42,417 nucleotides of DNA, from assembly GCA_013285915.1 (NCBI GenBank), contig JABDGS010000025.1:1-42417 (forward strand). The letters run 5' to 3'. Source of the stretch: Bacteroidota bacterium (GTDB lineage Bacteria > Bacteroidota > Bacteroidia > Chitinophagales > Chitinophagaceae). Shown piece by piece: positions 32,761 to 40,956 of the stretch (positions are counted from its first letter, which is position 1; every line of letters begins with the position of its first letter). A program made the translations under genes and the position numbers. The notes under the pieces were generated by a model. That model did not search any database, had not been told where the DNA came from, and was given only the letters and a program-made list of their open reading frames with translations.

Positions 32761-33327
32761 TTAAGCACCCTTTTTAACCATCCACATTGGCTTAAGTTTT
32801 TTTATTTTTTTATAAATGTGGCAGCCTTCACTGTGTGCGCCGGGCAGGTAACCAGTACTCATTAAAAACTCATTCACAATTTCCCCGCCGGTAAAACGAA
32901 ACGTTTTCTTAAACAGTTTAACCCATTCTTCTTTTGTTAAAGGGTGGTGGTGTTCAATCCACTTTTTAAAGCTGCCAAACTCTTTTTGCAGCATTAATAT
33001 AGCCTTTGCATTTTCAACAGCTGCATTTACTTTAAGCCTGTTGCGTATAATGCCTGCATCATTCAATAATTCCGCAATTTTCTTGTCGCCGTATTTTGCA
33101 ACTTTCTTAATATCAAAATTGTCATAAGCTTTAAAAAAATTCTCTTTCTTTTTCAAAATAGTATCCCAGCTAAGTCCGGCCTGGTTTATTTCAAGTACTA
33201 ATCTCGCAAATAGCTCATCATCGCTCTCCAGCGGAAAACCATATTCATTATCATGATAATACTTATGCACGTTGCTTGCATCCAATTTTGTTACATAAGC
33301 GCAATAACCTGTTAAAGCTTGTTCCAT
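32761..33327 (-). CDS. tag: DNA-3-methyladenine glycosylase I
   Basis: 188 aa. It removes 3-methyladenine from alkylated DNA as the first step of base-excision repair. Motifs: YYHDNEYGFPLESDDELFARL and EINQAGLSWDTILKK (about 46-60), with the catalytic-region glutamate E46. Zinc ligands appear to be C9, H25, H165 and C169 (GAHSEGCHIY), as in E. coli Tag. The length is normal. A four-unit heptamer array ends 15 nt before the ATG. The gene diverges from the serine hydrolase gene. Confidence 0.93.
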   Translation of the reverse strand: MEQALTGYCAYVTKLDASNVHKYYHDNEYGFPLESDDELFARLVLEINQAGLSWDTILKKKENFFKAYDNFDIKKVAKYGDKKIAELLNDAGIIRNRLKVNAAVENAKAILMLQKEFGSFKKWIEHHHPLTKEEWVKLFKKTFRFTGGEIVNEFLMSTGYLPGAHSEGCHIYKKIKKLKPMWMVKKGA

Positions 33328-33342
33328 ACAGTAAATGTAGGT

Positions 33343-33370
33343 GTGAAAAGCGAAATGCCAAAAGCGAAAA
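33343..33370 (-). repeat. Four-unit heptamer array upstream of tag
   Basis: On the plus strand the units read GTGAAAA, GCGAAAT, GCCAAAA and GCGAAAA, with exact period 7. On the tag strand these are TTTTCGC-type units ending 15 nt before the start codon. Confidence 0.65.
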
Positions 33371-33509
33371 CTATCTCCTTTCTATTACCCGTTTTACAAT
33401 GTTGCAAGGGCCAACTGGCTGCTTTCATTGTTTTCGGGTTTGCGCCAAACAACTATTTTCGCCGGTTCTTACCAACCATTTCCTTATCTTCCTGCTTTAA
33501 ATGTTGACG

Positions 33510-35030
33510 ATGAGAAAATTATTCTTTTTAGTTACCGTTTTAATATGCGGAGCAGCAAAAAACACTTATTCCCAAACACCCTCTTTCATCACCGATAGCC
33601 TTGACAGCTACATTCAGCAAGGGTTGAAAGATTGGAACCTGCCCGGCCTGGCTATTGCCATTATAAAAGATGGGAAAGTTGTGGTGATGAAGGGTTATGG
33701 TGTAAAAAATATTACTACCAAAGAGCCCGTTGATGAGAATACGTTGTTCATGATTGCCAGCAACAGTAAACTGTTTACCGCAAGCTCCTTAGCGCAACTT
33801 GAATATGATGGTAAACTTAAGCTGGATGACAAGATTACAAAATATTATCCCGATTACAGGGTGTATGATCCCAATACAACCGCGCTTGTAACCATTCGCG
33901 ATATGTTGTCACATCACCTGGGCACAGGCACTTTCCAGGGTGATTTTACTTTTTGGGACGCCAATCTAACGCGCGGCGAAATAATAAATAAAATGCAGTT
34001 GCTTAAGCCTAAACAAAACTTCAGGCAATCGTATGGGTATTGCAACAGTTGCTTTTTAACGGCAGGGGAAATCATTCCAAAAGTAACGGGCAAACCGTGG
34101 GAAGTATACGTATATGATAGCATTATTGAGCCGCTTGGCATGGAAAATACGCATACGCTGGGTGCTAACATGGGTGAAATGCCAGGCGCGGCAACACCTT
34201 ACACAACAGTGTTCACCGGCAAGCTAATGGAATTGCCTTACGACCGTGTAGACAACCTTGCCCCTGCAGGTGCAATTGTTAGTTGTGTAAAAGATATTTC
34301 CAAATGGCTTACCATGCAATTGGATAGCGGTAGGTACATGGGCAAGCAAATACTGCCATGGCCTGTATTGCGCAGAACAAGAGATTTAAACACAATAATA
34401 AGCAGCAGGAAACAAACTGGCTTTCCGATTCACTATATTGGTTATGGGTTGGGTGTTTTTCAATGCGATTACGCCGGGAGACAAGTGTTTTGGCACACAG
34501 GCGGTGCTTTTGGCTTTGTAACCAATACATGCTTTGTGCCTGAAGAAAATTTGGCGATAGCCATATTCACCAACAACGATAACCAGGATTTTTATGAAGA
34601 CCTGCGTTACCAAATATTAGACGCTTATTTAGGGGTTAAATATGTAAACCGCAGCAAGGCCGAGCTGGGTGATTTTATGGAAGGCGAAAAGAAAACTATT
34701 GCCAACACCCAAAAATTACAGTCAAGGGTAAAGGGCGCAACCCCGCCGTTGCCGGCTGCAAATTATGCCGGTACATATACCAATGAACTTTATGGGCCAA
34801 TAACAATTACTGCGGATAAAAACGACTTATCAATTAAATTTCAAGGTCACGCCAACCTCACTGCAAAAGTGCAGTATATGGATAACGACGAATGGCTGAT
34901 GACCTACAGTAATGCAGCGTTTGGCATTTTTCCTTTAAAGTTTAAAACCGATGGCAGCAAAGTAACTTCAGTTGATATTAAAGCAAACGACTTTGTTGAA
35001 TTTGATCCCTACACCTTTACAAAACAATAA
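33510..35030 (+). CDS. Secreted serine hydrolase, class C beta-lactamase family
   Basis: 506 aa from the ATG at 33510, which begins a signal peptide (MRKLFFLVTVLICGAAKNTYSQ); an ATG at 33501 would add three residues. Active-site motifs: SNSK (S84, K87) as SxxK; YCN (177-179) as the YxN motif; and HTGG in FWHTGGAFGF (about 325) as the KTG equivalent. The C-terminal part (about 410-506) is a beta-barrel-like DUF3471 domain (YAGTYTNELYGPITI). Members are esterases, D-aminopeptidases or penicillin-binding-like enzymes. Substrate unknown. The M20 gene follows after 6 nt, suggesting an operon for peptide or amide degradation. Confidence 0.92.
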   Translation: MRKLFFLVTVLICGAAKNTYSQTPSFITDSLDSYIQQGLKDWNLPGLAIAIIKDGKVVVMKGYGVKNITTKEPVDENTLFMIASNSKLFTASSLAQLEYDGKLKLDDKITKYYPDYRVYDPNTTALVTIRDMLSHHLGTGTFQGDFTFWDANLTRGEIINKMQLLKPKQNFRQSYGYCNSCFLTAGEIIPKVTGKPWEVYVYDSIIEPLGMENTHTLGANMGEMPGAATPYTTVFTGKLMELPYDRVDNLAPAGAIVSCVKDISKWLTMQLDSGRYMGKQILPWPVLRRTRDLNTIISSRKQTGFPIHYIGYGLGVFQCDYAGRQVFWHTGGAFGFVTNTCFVPEENLAIAIFTNNDNQDFYEDLRYQILDAYLGVKYVNRSKAELGDFMEGEKKTIANTQKLQSRVKGATPPLPAANYAGTYTNELYGPITITADKNDLSIKFQGHANLTAKVQYMDNDEWLMTYSNAAFGIFPLKFKTDGSKVTSVDIKANDFVEFDPYTFTKQ

Positions 35031-35036
35031 CAACAC

Positions 35037-36386
35037 ATGCAACACGCCAACAGCGTAATAAAATCATATGTAGCAATACGTAAAGTATTTTTCTTACGCC
35101 TCTTTCGGGGATGGGGGATTGTATTTCTTCCCTTTCTTTCTTTCTCGCAAAATCATACGGCTGACATTAACAAAAATGTGCAGGATATAATGCCTAAGGT
35201 TATTGAGTGGCGCAGGCATTTTCACCAAAACCCTGAGCTATCAAACCGTGAGTATAAAACAGGTGCTTTTGTTGCAGATTATTTAAAATCCCTCGGGTTA
35301 GAAGTGCGATACCCAATTGCTAAAACAGGCGTAGTGGCAATACTAAAAGGAGGTAAGCCTGGACCCGTTATTGCGTTGCGTGCTGATATGGACGCGTTGC
35401 CGGTAACGGAGTTGCCGAATGTACCTTTTTACTCAAAAGTTATTGACACGTTTAACAATCAAACAACTGGTGTGATGCATGCCTGTGGTCATGACAGCCA
35501 CACGGCTATATTAATGGGCGCCGCCACGGTACTGACAAAAATGAGGAGCGAAGTGCAGGGCACAGTGGTGTTTTTGTTTCAGCCGTCAGAAGAAGGCGCG
35601 CCAAATGGAGAGGAGGGCGGAGCACGGTTGATGATTAAGGACGGCGCACTCGCGAACCCAAAGCCAGAGGCGGTGTTCGGCCTGCATATACGCAGCAATA
35701 TGGAGGTGGGTACACTGCGTTATAAACAAGGCCCTTTTATGGCCGCCGCCGATTTTTTTACAATAAATGTTACAGGTAAAGGAAGCCATGGTGCGTTGCC
35801 ATGGAACGGCATTGACCCAATTACTACATCTTCGTTGATAATACAGGGCCTGCAAACTATTGTAAGTAGGCAGGAGGATATAACCCGTTCGCCGGTAATA
35901 ATTACCATTGGCAGTATTAAGGGCGGCATACGCAATAACATAGTGCCCGAGACATGCGTAATGATGGGCACTGTACGCACACTTGATGAAAGCATACGCA
36001 AAGATGTGATGGCCCGTATGCAACAAACCATAACAAACATAGCTGCAAGCGCAGGTGCAACAGCCACGCTTACTATTACCCGCAGTGGCACAATGGTATT
36101 TAACGATTCAAGCCTGGTTACAGCAACATTACCTGCTTTGCAGGCGGCAGCCGGAAAAAGCAATGTGCAGTTTGTAAACTGGAGCACTATTGGGGAAGAC
36201 TTTGCAGATTACCAGTCAGAAGCACCTACCTTCTTTTTCTATTTAGGTGGTATGCCAAAGGGAACTGACCCTGCTAAAGCCCCTGACCACCATACATCGG
36301 CTTTTTATATTGATGAAAGTGGATTTGACGCAGGCGTTAAAGCATTTTGCCAGATCGTGATGAATTATAGTGGCGTGAAGAAATAA
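35037..36386 (+). CDS. M20-family metal-dependent amidohydrolase, secreted
   Basis: 449 aa. The catalytic domain starts near residue 55 (WRRHFHQNPELSNREYKT). Metal ligands lie in HACGHDSHT (148-156) and SEEGAPNGEEGG; the dimerisation domain is in the middle (GSHGALPWNGIDPI). Similar enzymes hydrolyse N-acyl amino acids, hippurate or indole-3-acetyl amino acids. The predicted N-terminus carries a long, arginine-containing signal-like segment (KVFFLRLFRGWGIVFLPFLSFSQ). The DNA for its RLFRGWG part looks like the hairpin element found before nuo genes (CCTCTTTCGGGGATGGGGG). The ATG at 35037 is the only good in-frame start before the domain. Confidence 0.9.
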   Translation: MQHANSVIKSYVAIRKVFFLRLFRGWGIVFLPFLSFSQNHTADINKNVQDIMPKVIEWRRHFHQNPELSNREYKTGAFVADYLKSLGLEVRYPIAKTGVVAILKGGKPGPVIALRADMDALPVTELPNVPFYSKVIDTFNNQTTGVMHACGHDSHTAILMGAATVLTKMRSEVQGTVVFLFQPSEEGAPNGEEGGARLMIKDGALANPKPEAVFGLHIRSNMEVGTLRYKQGPFMAAADFFTINVTGKGSHGALPWNGIDPITTSSLIIQGLQTIVSRQEDITRSPVIITIGSIKGGIRNNIVPETCVMMGTVRTLDESIRKDVMARMQQTITNIAASAGATATLTITRSGTMVFNDSSLVTATLPALQAAAGKSNVQFVNWSTIGEDFADYQSEAPTFFFYLGGMPKGTDPAKAPDHHTSAFYIDESGFDAGVKAFCQIVMNYSGVKK

Positions 36387-36409
36387 GCAATCACAAACGC
36401 AAACTACCG

Positions 36410-36709
36410 CTATCTGGCTTCTCTGCCTTTTTTCCTTTTCGGCCAGAACATCGCCGCAATAGTTATTACCAGCAGGGTTGCGGCAATTGAAAGCACCCCA
36501 TAACCATTTATTGTTTGTGGCCTTATTCCGCCATGCCGCTGCATACCAACCTCTGTTGCGGATTCATTTTTGAAAACCATCCAGCAGCCCACCAAAATCA
36601 ATACCGTTAGGCACCCAAACCACATATATTTGAAAGCATCAGAATAATCTGCGCTGGTTTTAGCAGCCTGTGCCCCAGTGCGGGTATTATGTTTATTTTT
36701 TGGCTCCAT
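36410..36709 (-). CDS. Small membrane protein of unknown function
   Basis: 99 aa with two membrane helices: MWFGCLTVLILVGCWMVF (about 29-46) and GVLSIAATLLVITIAAMFW (about 71-89). The N-terminus is polar and the C-terminus basic (PKRKKGREAR). No domain recognised. It converges with the M20 gene and lies downstream of yggS on the same strand, separated by 79 nt. Confidence 0.65.
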   Translation of the reverse strand: MEPKNKHNTRTGAQAAKTSADYSDAFKYMWFGCLTVLILVGCWMVFKNESATEVGMQRHGGIRPQTINGYGVLSIAATLLVITIAAMFWPKRKKGREAR

Positions 36710-36788
36710 GCGGTTAAGGATTCAGTTGCGGCAACATGGAAGTTAAACCTTTTTTAGAATTATTTTTTATGGTATGTTAATGAAAATT

Positions 36789-37466
36789 TTATTTTACATA
36801 CTCCCTCGCACCAAACAGCAGGCTGCCGATACGCACCATTGTTGATCCTTCTTCAATCGCAACCGTATAATCGCTGCTCATACCCATGGATAGAGTTGAG
36901 AGTTGGATGTTGACAGTTGAAAGCAAGTAAGAAAATTTATAAAACAGGTTTTTTAAATATTTAAATTCCCTTCTTACTTTTTCTATGTCGTCTGTAAACG
37001 ATGCCATACCCATCAAGCCGGCTACATTAACATTCGCAAGCGCTTTCAATTCATTCAAATTAATATCGAGCAATTCCTGCTCATCAAAACCAAATTTTGT
37101 TTCTTCCTGCGCTATATGTACCTGTAAAAGGCAATCAATAACACGGTTGTTTTTTAAAGCTTGTTTGTTTATTTCTTTCAATAATTTAAAACTGTCAACG
37201 CCATGTATAAGGTGTACGAACGGAACAATGTATTTAACCTTGTTGCTTTGCAGGTGGCCTATAAAATGCCAGCGTATGTCTTTAGGCAACTGCGCATGCT
37301 TATCAACAAGTTCCTGAACATAATTCTCGCCAAAATCGCGTTGGCCTAAATTGTATAACGCTTGGATATCTTCTGCCGGTTTGGTTTTACTAACTGCTAC
37401 AAGTGCGACGTGGGCGTTCCCCAATTTTTGCTGTATTACTCTGTATGCTTCCGTATTGATTGCCAT
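36789..37466 (-). CDS. YggS/PROSC-family PLP-binding protein
   Basis: 225 aa, TIM-barrel fold of type III PLP enzymes. The PLP lysine is K27 in LVAVSKTKP. Other conserved blocks are RDFGENYVQEL, WHFIGHLQSNKVKYI and SMGMSSDYTVAIEEGSTMVRIGSLLFG. The family buffers pyridoxal phosphate and affects amino-acid homeostasis rather than catalysing a known reaction. A TATCTTTG element lies 23 nt upstream of the start. Confidence 0.95.
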   Translation of the reverse strand: MAINTEAYRVIQQKLGNAHVALVAVSKTKPAEDIQALYNLGQRDFGENYVQELVDKHAQLPKDIRWHFIGHLQSNKVKYIVPFVHLIHGVDSFKLLKEINKQALKNNRVIDCLLQVHIAQEETKFGFDEQELLDINLNELKALANVNVAGLMGMASFTDDIEKVRREFKYLKNLFYKFSYLLSTVNIQLSTLSMGMSSDYTVAIEEGSTMVRIGSLLFGAREYVK

Positions 37467-37489
37467 ATCGTGGTATTAAAATACTGCTG

Positions 37490-37497
37490 CAAAGATA
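37490..37497 (-). promoter_or_regulatory. Putative -7 promoter element TATCTTTG
   Basis: This matches TAnnTTTG on the minus strand, 23 nt before the yggS-family ATG. Same octamer as before the phosphatase gene. Confidence 0.45.
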
Positions 37498-37526
37498 AAT
37501 TATAAGAAGATGGTTTAAGGAATGGT

Positions 37527-38714
37527 TTAGTTAGTGAGGACATTGGTGTCATATTTTTTCTGTTCAACAAGGTACTCAAGCAGCAATGCATCGTTATAAG
37601 CGGGGCTATAAAAATAAAAACGGGTGATACCTGAATCAACCAATGGAAATGCCAGCCACGCAGGTAGTGTGCTTGCAAGGTTTGCAATAAAAAAAACAAA
37701 ATCTTTTTCCTGTTCCACCGCGGTTGAAATATCACTGGTGAAAATGTCCTCTTTTTCCTTCGCCACCCCCCAACGCAATAAGGCGGTGCGTAAAATTATT
37801 TTATCGGGCAGGGTAGCAGCTTTTGCATATTCCGCAAGCGCAGCATTTATTAGTAAAGGTTTCAATTTTTCAAGGGCATCAATTGGCTTAATGCTCATTA
37901 ACCTTGCCAGGTGGTACAGAATTATTGGTGTTGTTTTATAAATAACTGCAATTTTACCAGGATGCAAAATGTAATCATTATTCTCAACCATCCTTACCAA
38001 AAAATCAAGGCTGGTTGAATCCACCTTTGTCCAGTTCAGGTTATATGTTTGTACCATGCTCAACGTATTGCAAATAACACACGCGTCAAGTTCCACAACC
38101 ATTTTCTTTCCAAACCAAACGGAGTATGCACCCATGTTTTTGTAAACAGGCAATGTTGTTTTGGCTGTTTTAGCTTGCGTATTGGTAAAGTGCTGCATTA
38201 GCTGGTGTACTTCTTCTGCGGTTGCATTTGTTGTGTTTAGCGCAAGCAGCATAATTGAGGTATCATCAAAATCATCCGCAAGGGCTAACTTTTTGTCAAA
38301 CAGGTTTAACCAGCCTGCATTGGGAAATATTTTGGGTGTATCGGTTGCCCAAAAATTATAGGTATTTCTGCCTGCCTGGTTTTTGAACTTTGGGGCTACA
38401 ATAGCTATCCGGTTAATGATTGAATCGCAAAGTAGTTTGTCATTATCACTTAATTGTGGCCTGATGCGTTTAAGTGTGAACCCGATGAGCCCGGTGAAAA
38501 ATATATTCTCATCTTTTTTTAAACGGCCTGGATTTCGAGCATATTCACGATAAGAAGGAAAAAGCCCCTGCGGAAAATAAGGCTCGTGGTGCACCTGCAT
38601 TTCATTTAAACGCAGCAGTATACTGTGTATTAAACTATCGCTGCTGCAAAAAGCATTTGTGCAGCTAACGCAAATAAGCATTATAACAACAACTATGCAT
38701 TTTTTTATTTGCAT
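37527..38714 (-). CDS. Secreted alpha-helical protein with a DxDD-type motif
   Basis: 395 aa with a signal peptide (MQIKKCIVVVIMLICVSCTNAFCSS). The rest is predicted to be mostly helical. DDFDDTSIMLLAL (147-159) resembles the DxDD(T) motif of class II terpene cyclases and prenyltransferase/squalene-oxidase-like alpha/alpha-barrel proteins, and NTYNFWATD lies just before it. The sequence is shorter than cyclases, and I do not see QW repeats, so an alpha-toroid fold is a guess and catalysis is unproven. The gene lies between the yggS-family gene and the acyl-CoA dehydrogenase gene, all on the minus strand, with small gaps. Family not recognised. Confidence 0.65.
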   Translation of the reverse strand: MQIKKCIVVVIMLICVSCTNAFCSSDSLIHSILLRLNEMQVHHEPYFPQGLFPSYREYARNPGRLKKDENIFFTGLIGFTLKRIRPQLSDNDKLLCDSIINRIAIVAPKFKNQAGRNTYNFWATDTPKIFPNAGWLNLFDKKLALADDFDDTSIMLLALNTTNATAEEVHQLMQHFTNTQAKTAKTTLPVYKNMGAYSVWFGKKMVVELDACVICNTLSMVQTYNLNWTKVDSTSLDFLVRMVENNDYILHPGKIAVIYKTTPIILYHLARLMSIKPIDALEKLKPLLINAALAEYAKAATLPDKIILRTALLRWGVAKEKEDIFTSDISTAVEQEKDFVFFIANLASTLPAWLAFPLVDSGITRFYFYSPAYNDALLLEYLVEQKKYDTNVLTN

Positions 38715-38759
38715 GCTGCAAATTACGGCAAGAATACGTTACGGGTTTTGTAATGGGTA

Positions 38760-39914
38760 TTATTTCAAAATGCTGCGGCTTATTACAATGCGCTGCACTT
38801 CGCTTGTGCCCTCGTACAACTGTGTAATTTTTGCGTCACGCATCAGGCGTTCAACATGGTATTCTTTTACATAGCCATAACCGCCATGTACCTGTACTGC
38901 CTCAACAGTTGTCCACATGGCTGTTTCGGAAGCGAACACTTTTGCCATGGATGAACTTACGGTATAGTCAAGGCCCTGGTCTTTTTCATAGGCGGCTTTC
39001 AGGCAAAGCAGGCGCGCAGCCTCAATACGTGTGGCCATATCTGCAAGTTTAAACTGTATGGCCTGGTGGTGCATAATTTCCTTCCCAAAAGCTTTGCGTT
39101 GTTTGGAATATTTTAGCGCAAGCTCGTAAGCGCCACTCGCGATACCCAATGCCTGCGATGCAATTCCAATGCGGCCACCAGCCAGTGTACGCATAGCGAA
39201 TTTAAAACCAAAGCCATCTTCACCTATCCTGTTTTCTTTCGGCACTTTTACATCGTTAAATAAAATGGTATGCGTATCGCTGGCGCGTATACCCAGTTTA
39301 TTTTCTTTGGCTGCAACAGTTACGCCCGGCCATTTTTTCTCAACTATAAATGTATTAATACCGTGTGAGCCCTTTGCAGCGTCGGTTTGCGCCATTACAA
39401 GGTATACACTGGCAGTGCCACCGTTGGTTATCCAGTTTTTTGTACCGTTAAGCAGGTAATGATCGCCCATATCTTCAGCAGTAGTGCGCTGGCTTGTTGC
39501 ATCGCTGCCGGCTTCAGGTTCACTTAATAAAAATGCACCTATATATAATTCACCGTCTTTTATGCCACGGGCAACCGGGGTAAGATATTTTTGTTTTTGC
39601 TCCTCGCTGCCAAATTTATCCAGTCCCCATGCAACGAGGCTGTTATTAACGCTCATACAAACGCTTGCGCTTGCATCAATCTTGCTTATTTCTTCCATAG
39701 CCAGCACATAGCTAATAGTATCCATACCGGCACCACCATATTCAGGGCTAACCATCATACCCATAAATCCCAGCTCAGCCAGCTTCATCACCTGCTCCCG
39801 CGGGAAGATCATTTTTTCATCCCTTTCAATCACGCCAGGCAGGCATTCATTCTGTGCAAAATCGCGTGCTGCCTTCTTTATCATCAGATGCTCTTCGCTT
39901 AACTCAAAATGCAT
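38760..39914 (-). CDS. Acyl-CoA dehydrogenase
   Basis: 384 aa, full length. It is a FAD enzyme introducing the alpha,beta double bond in acyl-CoA. Domains: N-terminal helical (MHFELSEEHLMIKKAARDFAQNE), middle beta (LLSEPEAGSDATSQRT, NGTKNWITNGG) and C-terminal helical (VQVHGGYGYVKEYHVERLMRDAKITQLYEGTSEVQR). The catalytic glutamate is in YEGTSE, as in short-/branched-chain enzymes. No other beta-oxidation gene is near. A TATTTTTG element lies 20 nt upstream of the start. Confidence 0.96.
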   Translation of the reverse strand: MHFELSEEHLMIKKAARDFAQNECLPGVIERDEKMIFPREQVMKLAELGFMGMMVSPEYGGAGMDTISYVLAMEEISKIDASASVCMSVNNSLVAWGLDKFGSEEQKQKYLTPVARGIKDGELYIGAFLLSEPEAGSDATSQRTTAEDMGDHYLLNGTKNWITNGGTASVYLVMAQTDAAKGSHGINTFIVEKKWPGVTVAAKENKLGIRASDTHTILFNDVKVPKENRIGEDGFGFKFAMRTLAGGRIGIASQALGIASGAYELALKYSKQRKAFGKEIMHHQAIQFKLADMATRIEAARLLCLKAAYEKDQGLDYTVSSSMAKVFASETAMWTTVEAVQVHGGYGYVKEYHVERLMRDAKITQLYEGTSEVQRIVISRSILK

Positions 39915-39934
39915 ATTGGTTATTTAATGAGGTG

Positions 39935-39942
39935 CAAAAATA
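39935..39942 (-). promoter_or_regulatory. Putative -7 promoter element TATTTTTG
   Basis: This matches TAnnTTTG on the minus strand, 20 nt before the acyl-CoA dehydrogenase ATG. Confidence 0.4.
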
Positions 39943-40057
39943 GCATTCATCCTAACAAGTGTTAGTTGCAATGCGAACTATTTTTTAAATAAAGCGAAAA
40001 TGAAACTGGTGGTACGATTTTTTCAATACCAAATATAATTACTAAAATTCTACACTT

Positions 40058-40900
40058 ATGTTTTGGCAAAACGGCAGGGAAAGCTCAAATGTTGAAGACC
40101 GCAGGGGGTTTAGTGGTGGCGGCCTTGTTGCAGGCGGAGGGTTAGGGGCGCTTGTAATAGGCGCAATCATCTACTTGCTGGGCGGCAATCCCAACCAGGT
40201 GCTTAATAACAGCGGCGCATCCGACCAAACGCAGCAGCAAGCGGGTGATGACAGTGGTAAGAAATTTGTATCTGTGGTATTGGGTTACACAGAAGATGTA
40301 TGGACAAACCTTTTTGACAGTATGCATAAAACTTATACCGACCCGCACCTTGTGTTGTTTACCCAGGCATCTGAAAGTGGTTGCGGTTTTGCAAGCGCTG
40401 CAACCGGCCCGTTTTATTGCCCTAATGATAGTAAGGTATATTTAGATATGAGTTTTTTTAATGAAATGAAAACCCGTTTTCACGCATCAGGGGATTTTGC
40501 ATCAGCGTATGTAATTGCCCATGAAGTTGGGCACCATGTGCAGCATTTATTGGGCATTACTGATAAAGTTGACGCCATGAGGGGACAATTAAATGAAAAG
40601 GAGATGAATGCGCTGTCTGTAAAGCTGGAATTGCAGGCCGATTTTTTAGCCGGTGTATGGGCGCATTATGCGGAGAAAATGAAAAATATTCTGCAGGCAG
40701 GTGATATTGAAGAGGCTCTAAATGCGGCAAATGCAATTGGCGACGATAGGTTACAGCAGCAATCGCAGGGGTATGTAGTGCCAGATTCATTTACCCACGG
40801 CACTTCTGCACAACGAATGTACTGGTTTAAAAAGGGGTATGAAACGGGTGATATAAACCAGGGAAATACTTTTAACTCAGCAAATTTTAGCCTCAACTAA
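40058..40900 (+). CDS. Neutral zinc metallopeptidase, YpfJ-like, membrane-anchored
   Basis: 280 aa. The N-terminus MFWQNGRESSNVEDRRG is typical of the YpfJ family, followed by one membrane helix (GGLGALVIGAIIYLLGG, about 27-43). The peptidase domain has the zinc motif HEVGHH (155-160) with catalytic E156, and ELQADFLAGVWAHY, which supplies the third ligand region. The C-terminal FTHGTSAQRMYWFKKGYETGD is also diagnostic. Substrates are unknown. It diverges from the acyl-CoA dehydrogenase gene. Confidence 0.93.
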   Translation: MFWQNGRESSNVEDRRGFSGGGLVAGGGLGALVIGAIIYLLGGNPNQVLNNSGASDQTQQQAGDDSGKKFVSVVLGYTEDVWTNLFDSMHKTYTDPHLVLFTQASESGCGFASAATGPFYCPNDSKVYLDMSFFNEMKTRFHASGDFASAYVIAHEVGHHVQHLLGITDKVDAMRGQLNEKEMNALSVKLELQADFLAGVWAHYAEKMKNILQAGDIEEALNAANAIGDDRLQQQSQGYVVPDSFTHGTSAQRMYWFKKGYETGDINQGNTFNSANFSLN

Positions 40901-40956
40901 AGCTAAAGTGGCACGCCTGGCAACCACAATACTATAAGGCTGTAGACAGCAATGCG

